Below, in pieces: positions 33,998-43,041 of a stretch of DNA of 64,000 nucleotides. Source of the DNA: Chloroflexota bacterium (GTDB lineage Bacteria; Chloroflexota; Anaerolineae; Anaerolineales; Villigracilaceae). Both the position numbers and the translations under genes were made by a program. Within the stretch, counting starts at the first letter, position 1. Each line of letters starts with the position of its first letter. The notes below the pieces were generated by a model. It did not search any database. It was given only the letters and a program-made list of their open reading frames with translations, and was not told the origin of the DNA. Where the stretch lies: the NCBI GenBank assembly GCA_013388685.1, contig JACAET010000008.1:17067-81066 (forward strand), read 5' to 3'.

Positions 33998-35317
33998 TTA
34001 CGCAGGCTGACTTGCCTTCGCCACGATCTCTTCGAGCATCTTCGTGGTCAGCGACTTGGGGCGTTCGATGGGCCAGCCGAGGGCGCGCGCCCAGACGTAG
34101 TTGGCTGTCACGCCGAGGGCACGACCGACGCCGAACAGCACGGTGTAAAAATCGAATTCACGCACGCCGTAGTGATATTGCAGGGTGCCGCTGATGGCGT
34201 CCACGTTGGGGGCGGGGTTCTTTGCCTTGCCCTGCTCGCGGAGGACCTGTGGCACCACCTCGAAGACCAGATCGGCAAGGCGGACGAGGTCGTCTTGCGG
34301 AAAGTGCGCCTTGGCAAATTCCATTTGCGCGGTGAACCGCGGGTCAGGCACACGCAGAACGGCATGACCGTAACCGGGGATGACCTTGCCGCTGTTGAGC
34401 GTATCCCACGCGAACTTATACAGGTCGTCGCGCGAGGGGACGCCGCCGAATTGCTTGTGGACCTCCAACAGCCAGCCGAGGCATTCCTGGTTTGCCAGCC
34501 CGTGCAGCGGACCGGCGAGGGCGTTCAGCGCGGCGGAAAAGGCGTAGTAGGCGTCTGAGAGGGTGGAGCCAGCCAGATGCATGGCGTGAGCCGAAGCATT
34601 CCCGGATTCATGGTCGGAGTGCAGGATGAAGTACAAGCGGGCCAAGTCGGCATATCCTTTGCGGTCTTCCACGTTCATCATGCGTGCAAAGTTCATGCCA
34701 TAATCCTGCCGCGGGTTGTATTTCATCTTTTTGGTTTCGCCGAAGTATTTCATGCGATAGATGAAGGCGGCAATCAGCGGAAGTTTGGCGGTCAGGTTCA
34801 GGCTGTCCTCGAGGGCGGCTTCCCAATACTCATCCTTCTTCATCCCTTCGTGGTAGCGCCTGGCAAACACCGATTCGTTCTGCAGGGCAAGCACCGCTTG
34901 CGAGAAGAGGGTCATCGGGTGCATTTCCTTCGGCATAGCCTTGAGTACCTTATAAACGTAGTCGGGAATCTCAGCGCGCTTCGCCCATTCGGCTTCCACT
35001 TCCTGCGCCTGCCCCTTCGTTGGCACTTCGCCAATCATGAGCAGGTAATACAACCCACCGACCAGCGGCATCTTGCCGCCGCGCGCCCTGGGCAGCGCCT
35101 TCAGCACCTCGGGGATGGACATGCCGCGAAAGCGGATGCCCTCGGCCGGGTCAACGTAGGAAATATCCGTTACCAGCGCCTTGACATCACGCATCCCGCC
35201 GACCACTTGCCCCACGGTCACGTGATCCACGACTACATCGGCATGTTCCTTCGCCAGCGACTTCATCCGCTCGCGCCAGGCGGGCAATTGAGCGGTAATC
35301 TTTTCGTGCAGTATCAT
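33998..35317 (-). CDS. gltA: Citrate synthase, mitochondrial-like long type
   Basis: 439 residues. The ATG at 35317 is preferred over the one at 35329 because GGAGGA lies 6 bases before it. It condenses oxaloacetate and acetyl-CoA. The active-site pieces are HSDHESGNASAH, PLHGLANQE, PGYGHAVLR and the Asp of NVDAISG. Length and the motif NVDAISGTLQYHYG fit the eukaryote-mitochondrial class rather than the short E. coli or archaeal classes. It follows mdh on the same strand, a TCA-cycle pair. A palindromic repeat separates the two. Confidence 0.9.
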   Translation of the reverse strand: MILHEKITAQLPAWRERMKSLAKEHADVVVDHVTVGQVVGGMRDVKALVTDISYVDPAEGIRFRGMSIPEVLKALPRARGGKMPLVGGLYYLLMIGEVPTKGQAQEVEAEWAKRAEIPDYVYKVLKAMPKEMHPMTLFSQAVLALQNESVFARRYHEGMKKDEYWEAALEDSLNLTAKLPLIAAFIYRMKYFGETKKMKYNPRQDYGMNFARMMNVEDRKGYADLARLYFILHSDHESGNASAHAMHLAGSTLSDAYYAFSAALNALAGPLHGLANQECLGWLLEVHKQFGGVPSRDDLYKFAWDTLNSGKVIPGYGHAVLRVPDPRFTAQMEFAKAHFPQDDLVRLADLVFEVVPQVLREQGKAKNPAPNVDAISGTLQYHYGVREFDFYTVLFGVGRALGVTANYVWARALGWPIERPKSLTTKMLEEIVAKASQPA

Positions 35318-35335
35318 GAATTCCTCCATTAATTC

Positions 35336-35384
35336 CTCACCCCAACCCCTCTCCTGTTTTGGGAGACGGGCAAGGGGAGAGGGA
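35336..35384. repeat. SPLPxGEG-family palindromic repeat, intergenic copy
   Basis: CCTCACCCCAACCCCTCTCC...GGGGAGAGGG in the gap between mdh and gltA. Same family as the copies found inside the hydroxylase and hydrolase genes. Confidence 0.75.
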
Positions 35385-35386
35385 TA

Positions 35387-36322
35387 TTATAGACTCACCA
35401 GTTTCTTCAACGCCTCGTGCGTTTCCTTCACCGCCGCAGCGGATTTGTCGAACATCGCCTTTTCCTTATCGTCGAGTTGGTACTCGATGATTTTCTCCAT
35501 GCCGTTTGCGCCCAGCATGACCGGCACACCGAAGAACATGTCATGCAAGCCGTATTCGCCGTCCATATATGCGGCGCAGGGGACAATCAACTTCTTGTTC
35601 TTGAGAATGGCTTCCGCCATTTGGGCGCAGGCGGCAGAGGGCGCATAGAATGCCGAGCCGGTCTTGAGCAGGTTCACGATCTCGCCGCCGCCTTTGCGCG
35701 TGCGGTTGACAATCGCTTCCAGACGATCGGGGGGCAAATACTCCCGAAGCGGAATCCCGGCGATGTTCGAATGACGCGTGAGCGGAACCATTTCGTCGCC
35801 ATGACCGCCCAGCACATAACAATCAATATTCTCCACGCTCACACCGGTTTCCATCGCCACAAAGGCGCGCATGCGGGCAGAGTCCAAAATCCCCGCCTGC
35901 CCCACCACACGGTTGCGCGGCAGGCCGGTCTTCTTCATCGTCAGGTAGGCCATGGTATCCAGCGGGTTAGTCAGCACGATGTAGAAGGCATCCGGCGAAT
36001 ACTTCAATGTCTCCGTTGCGGCTTTCCCCACAATCTCGGCATTGGCAGACAACAAATCATCACGGCTCATACCCGGCTTGCGCGGCAAGCCCGCCGTGAT
36101 GATGATGATGTCTGAGTCTTTTGTGGCGGCGTACTCGTTTGCGCCCACAATCTCGACATCCTTGCCGATAATCGGCATTGCCTCCAGCATGTCGAGCGCT
36201 TTGCCCTGCGGCATTCCATCCACCACATCCACCAGCACCAGGTCCGCAAGTTCGCGCTCTGCCAGCCAGTGGGCTGTGGTTGCGCCGGTCATTCCGGCGC
36301 CAATAATGGAAATCTTCTTCAT
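35387..36322 (-). CDS. mdh: Malate dehydrogenase (LDH-like type)
   Basis: 311 residues; GGAGGATCC lies 6 bases upstream of ATG. NAD-binding motif GAGMTG (residues 8-13), substrate arginines in AGLPRKPGMSRDDLL, TNPLDTMAYLT, and the catalytic His in GGHGDEMVPL. This is the lactate-dehydrogenase-like malate dehydrogenase common in Chloroflexota. It interconverts malate and oxaloacetate and is paired with gltA downstream. A possible promoter (TTGTCC ... TAAAAT near 36382-36356) has a short 15-base spacer. Confidence 0.92.
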   Translation of the reverse strand: MKKISIIGAGMTGATTAHWLAERELADLVLVDVVDGMPQGKALDMLEAMPIIGKDVEIVGANEYAATKDSDIIIITAGLPRKPGMSRDDLLSANAEIVGKAATETLKYSPDAFYIVLTNPLDTMAYLTMKKTGLPRNRVVGQAGILDSARMRAFVAMETGVSVENIDCYVLGGHGDEMVPLTRHSNIAGIPLREYLPPDRLEAIVNRTRKGGGEIVNLLKTGSAFYAPSAACAQMAEAILKNKKLIVPCAAYMDGEYGLHDMFFGVPVMLGANGMEKIIEYQLDDKEKAMFDKSAAAVKETHEALKKLVSL

Positions 36323-36429
36323 GGATCCTCCAGTTGAACAATACGATGTGTACGAATTTTATCCGAAAACCCGACCGGACAAAGTACAATTTGTCATTTG
36401 TTCGAGATGACTGACTGCAGACAAGAAAA

Positions 36430-36453
36430 CGGTGACGCCCTTGGGCGTCACCG
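36430..36453 (-). terminator. Terminator of trxB
   Basis: 11-bp stem CGGTGACGCCC / GGGCGTCACCG; read on the minus strand it is followed by TTTTCTTGT. Confidence 0.75.
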
Positions 36454-36471
36454 TCCGCCTCATTCCTGACC

Positions 36472-37413
36472 TTATTCCGATTCTGCTTCGAGGAGCCTGG
36501 TCGCCGAAATGGCTGCCGCCGCCCCCATCCCCGCCGAAGTGACCACCTGACGGAAATGCGGGTCTGCCGCCTCGCCCGCCGCAAACACTCCGCGGACGTT
36601 CGTCTCCATCTTCTCATTGACCTTGATGTAACCCAGGTCGCTCATCTCCAATTGCCCCTTGAACATCTGCGTGTTCGGCGTATGACCGATGAAAATGAAG
36701 AGACCATCCGTCTCCAGCGTGGACTCTTCGCCCGTTTTCACATTCTTGAGTTTCACCCCCTCCAGTTTATCTGTGCCAATCGTTCCGGTGACCACTGTAT
36801 CCCAGATGAACTTGATCTTCGGGTGGCTCATGGCGCGCTTCTGCAAAATGGCGCCGGCACGCAGGGTGTCGCGGCGGTGGACGATGGTCACCGAGGAGGC
36901 GTAACGGGTGATGAACAAGCCTTCTTCGAGCGCGCTGTCGCCGCCGCCTACCACCACCACCTTTTTATCCTTGAAGAACCAGCCGTCGCAGGTGGCGCAG
37001 TACGACACGCCCCGCCCGGTCAACTCCACCTCGCCAGGGATGTTGAGGTGATTTGGGCTGGCGCCTGTGGCGATGATCAACACATCGGCAAGATACTCGC
37101 CGTTATCGGTCGTCACGCGGAAGGGACGGTTGGACAACTCCACCGCGTTCGCCATATCGAATTCGGTCACGGCGCCGAAGCGCTCCGCCTGTTGCTGAAA
37201 TAACTCGCCCAATTCGGCGCCGCCCACCCCGTCCGGAAAGCCCGGATAATTCTCGATGGTGTGCGTCAGTGCCGCCTGACCGCCCAACTGCATGCCGGTC
37301 AACACCACGGGCTGAAGCTCCGCGCGCGCGGCATACAACGCGGCGGCGTACCCGGTCGGTCCCGACCCTAAAATCAATACTTTGACGTGTTTTGCGTTTC
37401 CGTTATCGGACAT
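36472..37413 (-). CDS. trxB: Thioredoxin reductase
   Basis: 313 residues, the standard low-molecular-weight form. FAD motif GSGPTGYAAALYAAR, redox-active CATC within YCATCDGWFF, NADPH motif VVGGGDSALEEGL, and the closing GVFAAGEAADPHFRQVVTSAGMG split across the FAD site. It reduces thioredoxin with NADPH in the cytoplasm. GAGGAAC lies before the ATG. It has its own terminator. It is transcribed after murA on the same strand with a 115-base gap. Confidence 0.92.
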   Translation of the reverse strand: MSDNGNAKHVKVLILGSGPTGYAAALYAARAELQPVVLTGMQLGGQAALTHTIENYPGFPDGVGGAELGELFQQQAERFGAVTEFDMANAVELSNRPFRVTTDNGEYLADVLIIATGASPNHLNIPGEVELTGRGVSYCATCDGWFFKDKKVVVVGGGDSALEEGLFITRYASSVTIVHRRDTLRAGAILQKRAMSHPKIKFIWDTVVTGTIGTDKLEGVKLKNVKTGEESTLETDGLFIFIGHTPNTQMFKGQLEMSDLGYIKVNEKMETNVRGVFAAGEAADPHFRQVVTSAGMGAAAAISATRLLEAESE

Positions 37414-37528
37414 TCTTTGTTCCTCATGCGAAAAATGATATCAACCGTGGTTGAGACAACACCCACAGAGCGTTAATTACGGTTCGCCTCTTTTTAGATG
37501 CAAACAAAAGCGAAAAGTTGCACACAGC

Positions 37529-38809
37529 CTATTCCTTCACCCGTTCGAGTTTCGCACCCAGCGCAATCAGTTTCTTGTCCACGTTCTGGTAGCCGCGCTC
37601 GATCTGACCGATGTTGCGCACCACCGAAGTCCCCTTTGCCGTCAGTGCCGCCAGCAAAAGCGACATGCCGGCGCGGATGTCGGGGCTTTCCAAATTCTCG
37701 CCGTAGAGTTGATTGGGTCCCTGCACGAGACAGCGGTACGGGTCGCACAGAATGATGCGCGCCCCCATGCCCACCAGTTTGTCGGTGAAGTACATGCGAC
37801 CGGAAAACATCCAGTCGTGGAACATGATCGAGCCGCTGGCTTGGGTTGCCACCGTAATGGCAATGCTGATCAAATCCGTCGGAAAGGCGGGCCAGACGTT
37901 CGTCTTGACTTCGGGAATCGCGCCGTCCAAATCAGGGATAACCTTCAACTCCTGCTCAGCCGGCACAATGATGTCATCGCCTTCCACATTCCAGCGCACT
38001 CCCATCCGCTCGAAGATATGTGCAATCATGCCCAGGTTTTCCACGCCGGCGTTTCTAATCCGCACGGTTCCATGTGTCACCGCTGCCGCGCCAACGAAAC
38101 TGACCACCTCCAGGTAATCCGGTCCAATCGTAAACTCGCCGCCGTGCAGTTTCGGCACGCCATGAATACGGAGTGTATTCGATCCGATCTCCTCGATCTG
38201 CGCGCCAAGGTTGTTCAGAAAATGGCACAACTCCTGCACGTGCGGCTCGGACGCGGCGTTGCGAATGACCGTCTCCCCCTTTGCCGTGACCGCTGCCATA
38301 ATGGCGTTTTCCGTTGCCGTTACGCTGGCTTCGTCCATCAGAAAATCCGCTCCGCGCAAACCGTTCGATTTGAAGGCAAAGCCGCGGTCGTAGGTGACCT
38401 CCGAGCCGAGGGCGCGTAAAGCGAGGATGTGCGTATCGAGACGGCGCCGCCCGATGACATCGCCACCAGGCGGAGGCAGTTTGAACTCGCCGATGCGTGC
38501 CGAGAGCGGTCCTGCGACGAGGATGGAGGCGCGGATGCGGCGGCAAAGGTCCGGGTCGAGGTCCGCCGGTCTCAGGTCCCGGGCGGTGACGCGCCACGAA
38601 GTGGCGTCCAGTTCTTCCACCTGCGCGCCCAGGCTTTCGATGAGATGCCGCATCACAGAGACATCTTTGATGCGCGGGATGTTCCGCAACACAACAGGTT
38701 CTTCGGTCAGCAAACATGCGGCGACCAGGGGCAGAGCGGCATTCTTGTTTCCGGCGGGCGTCACCTCGCCGTTCAGCGGCGTACCGCCTTCGATGATGAA
38801 TTTTTCCAT
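37529..38809 (-). CDS. murA: UDP-N-acetylglucosamine 1-carboxyvinyltransferase, Asp variant
   Basis: 426 residues from the second ATG (38809), 6 bases after AGGAG. First committed step of peptidoglycan synthesis: enolpyruvyl transfer from PEP to UDP-GlcNAc. Lys22-Asn23 (GNKNAALP) match the E. coli numbering. The catalytic-loop Cys is Asp117 (PGGDVIGRRR), as in Mycobacterium MurA; enzymes with Asp here are not alkylated by fosfomycin. It suggests this organism makes peptidoglycan. Divergent from the prepilin peptidase. Confidence 0.9.
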   Translation of the reverse strand: MEKFIIEGGTPLNGEVTPAGNKNAALPLVAACLLTEEPVVLRNIPRIKDVSVMRHLIESLGAQVEELDATSWRVTARDLRPADLDPDLCRRIRASILVAGPLSARIGEFKLPPPGGDVIGRRRLDTHILALRALGSEVTYDRGFAFKSNGLRGADFLMDEASVTATENAIMAAVTAKGETVIRNAASEPHVQELCHFLNNLGAQIEEIGSNTLRIHGVPKLHGGEFTIGPDYLEVVSFVGAAAVTHGTVRIRNAGVENLGMIAHIFERMGVRWNVEGDDIIVPAEQELKVIPDLDGAIPEVKTNVWPAFPTDLISIAITVATQASGSIMFHDWMFSGRMYFTDKLVGMGARIILCDPYRCLVQGPNQLYGENLESPDIRAGMSLLLAALTAKGTSVVRNIGQIERGYQNVDKKLIALGAKLERVKE

Positions 38810-38922
38810 GGTCATCTCCTGGGAAAGTTGCCGAACATTGTAAGGCACTTCACAATCTCCTGCAAGCACATTACAGTAAACTTACATGAGAGCCACCGTG
38901 AAAATCTGCCGCCTCTATCGGC

Positions 38923-38928
38923 TATAAT
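38923..38928 (+). promoter_or_regulatory. Putative leaderless -10 box (TATAAT)
   Basis: A consensus TATAAT ends 7 bases before ATG 38936. The gap reads AATAAAA, with no ribosome site, so transcription would start about at the ATG. Confidence 0.6.
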
Positions 38929-38935
38929 AATAAAA

Positions 38936-39724
38936 ATGTGGTTTGAATTGCTTGTCCCCGTTCTTTTGGGCTGGCTTGCTGGGCTGCTGGTAAACTACCT
39001 CGCCGACGTTCTCCCTTTCACCCGCCGCCTGAGCCAGCCTGCCTGCCCTCGCTGTCAAACCCCTTTTCGCTGGGCAGACTATTTGACCCTGCGCGCCTGC
39101 CGCACCTGCGGAAAACGGCGAAGCCTGCGCACGTGGATCGTGCTGATCCTTGCCGCCGCTTCCTTTCTGTACCTTTGGCTGTTCCCCCGTCCCGGGCTGG
39201 GTCTGCCCCTCAGCCTGATCGTCCTGACCTACTTCGGCGTCATCATTGTCATTGACATCGAGCATCGCCTCATCCTGTTCCCCACGGTGATTGCCGGCGC
39301 TGTTTTAGGCTTGATTGCCGGTACCTACCTTTACAGCAAACAAGACGGCGTTCTCGCCGGGATGCTGATCTCCCTTTTGGGCGGAGTTGTCGGTTTCGCC
39401 ATCATGTTCCTTTTTTACAAACTCGGCGAGGTGGTTGCCCGTTACCGCGCCCGCAAAATGCGCGCCGCCGGGCAGGCGGAGGATGAAGAAGAGGCGCTCG
39501 GCGGCGGAGACGTGTACCTGAGCGGCGTGCTGGGGCTGATGCTTGGCTGGCCCAACGTCATTTTGGGAATCACCGCCGGGGCGCTGGCAGGAGGCGCGAT
39601 GGGATTGCTGGCGGTCATCGCCTACCTCATCCAGCGCCGCTACGCCGAAAACAGTCTGATGACGTTCATCCCCTACGGTCCCTCGCTTGTACTGGGAGCG
39701 TTTTACATCCTTTATTTCTTTTGA
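38936..39724 (+). CDS. Type IV prepilin peptidase (A24 family)
   Basis: 262 residues with about seven membrane helices. A zinc site with two CxxC pairs (CPRC, CRTC) in the first cytoplasmic loop and the two aspartates in IDIEHRLI and GGGDVYL (GxGD) show an active prepilin leader peptidase. Between the last two lies an acidic loop (AEDEEEALGGGD). It should cleave the leaders of pseudopilins such as the TadE-like proteins encoded next. The cleavage pair Gly-x4-Glu is only partly recognisable in them. No ribosome site; see the -10 box. Confidence 0.85.
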   Translation: MWFELLVPVLLGWLAGLLVNYLADVLPFTRRLSQPACPRCQTPFRWADYLTLRACRTCGKRRSLRTWIVLILAAASFLYLWLFPRPGLGLPLSLIVLTYFGVIIVIDIEHRLILFPTVIAGAVLGLIAGTYLYSKQDGVLAGMLISLLGGVVGFAIMFLFYKLGEVVARYRARKMRAAGQAEDEEEALGGGDVYLSGVLGLMLGWPNVILGITAGALAGGAMGLLAVIAYLIQRRYAENSLMTFIPYGPSLVLGAFYILYFF

Positions 39725-39734
39725 TTTACGGATA

Positions 39735-39807
39735 TTATGCAGTTTGCCGTAGCACGACATTCATGTCGCTTGCAAATGCTGGACCATGGTCTCGCGCAAC
39801 TGTCTAA
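39735..39807 (-). repeat. 73-bp repeat with terminal inverted repeats (copy 1)
   Basis: Read on the minus strand it runs TTAGACAGTTGCGCGAGACC, ATGGTC..., CGACATGAATGTCG, and ends CAAACTGCATAA. It matches 50122-50194 over its whole length. Internal palindromes GACCATGGTC and CGACATGAATGTCG are kept. Fills the gap before the first TadE gene. Confidence 0.75.
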
Positions 39808-39924
39808 GGTGAGTGATTTACAAAAGTGTAAACCCAGGCGCCTTCGTTTAGTACGAATGTCTTATTTGGTTGGACAACCGAGCCATTAAACTAGAAGAAG
39901 GAACCTTGGAGAATAGGAACGACC

Positions 39925-41979
39925 ATGAATCATCTGAAATTCAATTCCCAAAAGAGCAGGGCACAGGCGATTGTCGAGTTTGCCATTGTCCTGCCTGTGC
40001 TGCTGTTGGTGGTCTACGGCTTGATCGAAACGGGCAGGTTTATCTTCATTGTGTCCTCGGTGAACAACGCCACCCGTCAAGCCGCCCGCTACGGTTCGAC
40101 CTCCGGCACTGATTCAGCCTACAATGTTCCGCGTTATCAAGCCTGCGCCGGAATACGACAAGCCGCGAATAACAGCGACTTTCTCAACGCCTTCACCGAT
40201 GCGGACATCACCATCACCTATGACCGTCCCACTAGCGGGAACCCCAACCCGACTGATTACGACACTTGTGACGGCACCGCGGACACTGGAGTCTCCGCTA
40301 TCACTGGAGACCGCATCAACGTTACCATCAATTACAGATACAACGCGATTGTTCCCTCTCTGGTCCCCTTTATTTCTCGCACCATGACCGCCTCGAGTTC
40401 GCGCACGCTGTTGTTGACGATTTCGGTGCCGCCGCCGAAAACCCCGACGGTTACCCTCATTACGGCAGATACGCCCGACCCGTCTGAAATTGGCGGGTAT
40501 GTGGCGGTCACCGTGCAAGTCACGGCGACTTCATCCACCCCCACCGGCACTGTCAACATTACCGGCGCGGACGAGAACTGTACGATCACCCTCTCTTCGG
40601 GCACAGGCACTTGTAATGTACGGTTTACCTCCATCGGTGAGAAAACGATCACGGCGGACTATACTGGCGACGCCAATCACGATGCTAGCAGCGACACAGA
40701 GGTTCATACTGTCAACCCCGCCTCGACGGTCACTACCATCACTGCCGATTCGCCCGACCCCTCGGTTCCCAATCAATCGGTTAACGTGGCTGTCACCGTT
40801 TCCACCGCGTGGGGAACCGCCACCGGGACGGTGTCCATTACCGGTGCCGATACGAACTGCACCATCACGCTTTCCGGCGGAGCAGGCAATTGCAATGTCA
40901 ATTTCGCATCCACCGGTACAAAAACCCTGACCGCCTCCTATAACGGCGACACCGAACATGCTGCAAGCAATGACACTGAAGGTCATACCGTGTTGCCGCC
41001 CGGCGTAACGACCACGATCATCACATCCGATAATCCAGACCCATCACAGGTGGGCGAAGCGGTTGCGGTCTTCGTCACGGTTACAGGGAGCTCCACCACG
41101 CCCACCGGCACGGTCGAGATCACCGGCGCGGATACAAACTGCACCATCACGCTTTCCGGCGGGACAGGCAGTTGTAATGTGGTGTTCAACTCCACTGGCA
41201 GCAAGACCCTCACTGCCACATATGGCGGTGATGCCAACAATTCAGGCTCCAGCGACACCGAAAGCCATACCGTCTCGTTACCCGCTGCCATCACCAATAT
41301 CACATCTGATCTGCCGGACCCGTCGAATCCCGGACAGGCGGTGAGCGTCACAGTTGTCGTATCGGGCGGCTCGACAACGCCTACCGGCACGGTTGCCATC
41401 ACCGGCGCGGACACGAACTGCACCATCACCCTTTCCGGCGGAACGGGCAGCTGCAATATCGTCTTCAATACCACCGGTTCGAAAACGATTACCGCCACAT
41501 ACAGCGGAGATGGCACTCATGGCGGCAGTACAGACACGGAGCCTCATACGGTCGCGGTGGTTGCGCCTTCGATCCCGAACTGTAACACGCTCTCGGTTGC
41601 CACCCACCTGTCGAAACTGAAAATGTTGAACGGCCGAATGGTCATCAACATCACGAATCCGTTCGCTCAATTGCTGCAGATCAGCACCATCAAAGTCACA
41701 TGGAATCACGACAAAGGACACCAGACCGGCACCGACAAGACACTGATCCTCGACAAGGTTTATCTGGGCGGCGGCGTAATCTGGGACGGGAACGAAATCG
41801 GACCGGATGCGATCATCATTCCAACTTCTGCCGCCACGATCCCGGCAAATTCGACCTCTGCCCTGGAATTCCTCTTCCATCAGACGTTCGACCGCTGGGA
41901 TAATACGGAAAGCGTGGAACTTTTCTTTGCCAACCCCGGTTGCGAGACAGTGACGCTCAAGCAGACTGCGCATGAATAA
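39925..41979 (+). CDS. TadE-like pseudopilin fused to four Ig-like repeats
   Basis: 684 residues. Residues 10-60 are a TadE N-terminus (RAQAIVEFAIVLPVLLLVVYG, one membrane helix). A spacer domain follows to about 170, then four Ig-like repeats of 93-94 residues. Their ITxDxPDPS openings are encoded at 40459, 40738, 41020 and 41299. Each repeat has a Cys pair (NCTITLS...CNV) likely to form a disulfide. The last 130 residues form another beta domain. TadE proteins are normally 150-250 residues; this one would place a long rod outside the cell. Ribosome site GGAGAATAGGAA is weak. Confidence 0.85.
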   Translation: MNHLKFNSQKSRAQAIVEFAIVLPVLLLVVYGLIETGRFIFIVSSVNNATRQAARYGSTSGTDSAYNVPRYQACAGIRQAANNSDFLNAFTDADITITYDRPTSGNPNPTDYDTCDGTADTGVSAITGDRINVTINYRYNAIVPSLVPFISRTMTASSSRTLLLTISVPPPKTPTVTLITADTPDPSEIGGYVAVTVQVTATSSTPTGTVNITGADENCTITLSSGTGTCNVRFTSIGEKTITADYTGDANHDASSDTEVHTVNPASTVTTITADSPDPSVPNQSVNVAVTVSTAWGTATGTVSITGADTNCTITLSGGAGNCNVNFASTGTKTLTASYNGDTEHAASNDTEGHTVLPPGVTTTIITSDNPDPSQVGEAVAVFVTVTGSSTTPTGTVEITGADTNCTITLSGGTGSCNVVFNSTGSKTLTATYGGDANNSGSSDTESHTVSLPAAITNITSDLPDPSNPGQAVSVTVVVSGGSTTPTGTVAITGADTNCTITLSGGTGSCNIVFNTTGSKTITATYSGDGTHGGSTDTEPHTVAVVAPSIPNCNTLSVATHLSKLKMLNGRMVINITNPFAQLLQISTIKVTWNHDKGHQTGTDKTLILDKVYLGGGVIWDGNEIGPDAIIIPTSAATIPANSTSALEFLFHQTFDRWDNTESVELFFANPGCETVTLKQTAHE

Positions 41980-42126
41980 TCGCCGCCTCAACAAGGAGCG
42001 TAAAGCATTCTACGCCGGATTTTCGTGATCTGACGCTCATGCGTCCGAATCTCCCAAAGGTTCGAGCAGGCATCTGCCTTTGCGCCGATGGGATAAAATT
42101 GGTAAACTATTCACAGCGAGACATAT

Positions 42127-42570
42127 ATGAACAAGTCCAAACTCGAACGCGGCCAAAGCCTTGTCGAATTTGCCATCAGCCTGGTGATCATCCTCTGGCT
42201 GTTGGCGGGCGCGGTGGAATTCGGCATTGCCCTTTTCCAATACATCCAACTGCGCGACGCGGCGCAGGAAGGCGCGCTGTACGGTTCGATCAATCCTCCT
42301 GCCAGCGCGGCGGCAAATGATCCAAATCGCCTTGCCATTATTGCGCGTGTACGAAACGCGTCCTCGTCTCCTCTCAACCTCAATGATACGTCCGCAGTGA
42401 CTGTGACCGTCACGGTCACCGGCAACGGTTGTGTCAATGGAACGAGTGCCGTCACGGTAACCGCCTCCTATAACCACCAGGTTTTCATGCCGTTCGCGAC
42501 GCTTTTCATGGGGAACACCATTCCGCTCAGCGCCTCGGTTACGGATACAATTCTCAATTCGTCCTGTTGA
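42127..42570 (+). CDS. TadE-like pseudopilin
   Basis: 147 residues, normal TadE size. The N-terminus ERGQSLVEFAISLVIILWLLAGAVEFGIALF is the TadE signature and its only membrane helix; the rest is an outside domain rich in Thr, Val and Asn with three Cys. It lies 147 bases after the Ig-fused TadE and ends at a terminator. It probably joins a minor-pilin or surface complex processed by the peptidase at 38936. Confidence 0.85.
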   Translation: MNKSKLERGQSLVEFAISLVIILWLLAGAVEFGIALFQYIQLRDAAQEGALYGSINPPASAAANDPNRLAIIARVRNASSSPLNLNDTSAVTVTVTVTGNGCVNGTSAVTVTASYNHQVFMPFATLFMGNTIPLSASVTDTILNSSC

Positions 42571-42590
42571 CGCCAACCAAATACACGCCT

Positions 42591-42646
42591 CGGGCGGGAC
42601 CGATACCTGAATCAGGTGCATCAGGTATAATCCCGCCCGTACTTTT
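42591..42646 (+). terminator. Compound hairpin terminator after TadE
   Basis: Outer stem CGGGCGGGA / TCCCGCCCG, inner stem ATACCTGA / TCAGGTAT, then ACTTTTTC. Confidence 0.8.
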
Positions 42647-42696
42647 TCAAAGGAGGTGAACCGGCGCCATTCCCGGGAAAGACAGCGCATGGATTT

Positions 42697-42733
42697 TAGT
42701 CTTATAGTCTTGTAGTCATAGAGTCTTATAGTT
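42697..42733. repeat. Octamer tandem repeat
   Basis: Four and a half imperfect units of TAGTCTTA. Short and AT-rich; no function proposed. Confidence 0.7.
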
Positions 42734-42847
42734 GCATGGTCTCAGAAACGCGATTACCACAAAACTATGAGATGGTCTGGCAATCAGTCTATACGACTAA
42801 AGTTGACGAGGACAAGGGTTCTCCACCGCGAGGTGGAGTTAATCTTT

Positions 42848-42906
42848 CCCCCGCCCCTGCCCCTCTCCCAACGGGAGAGGGATGTCCACAGGACAGGGTG
42901 AGGGTT
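42848..42906. repeat. SPLPxGEG-family palindromic repeat, intergenic copy
   Basis: CCCCTGCCCCTCTCCC-AAC-GGGAGAGGG then ACAGGGTGAGGGTT; upstream of glmS. Confidence 0.75.
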
Positions 42907-43041
42907 AGAAAAAATCGAAAGATCAGCGGAAGCCCTTCGGGCGCGCCATCGCCCGTCTTCTTTCCCTCCGAACATAAAACCCTGCCGCAAACGCCGCGCG
43001 GGCAACCGTGCGGACAAAACGCAAGGGAATGGCATACACTA

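Noticed and set aside
37451..38419. Plus-strand open frame of 322 codons over murA
   Set aside because: Antisense shadow of murA with no recognisable motif.
40450..41570. CRISPR array
   Set aside because: The regular spacing is 279-282 bases and in frame; it is a tandem Ig-like protein repeat, not short direct repeats with spacers. No cas genes are present.
42697..42733. Phase-variation tract controlling glmS or TadE
   Set aside because: The octamer units are imperfect and lie outside promoter or coding sequence, over 400 bases from glmS, so slippage would have no evident effect.
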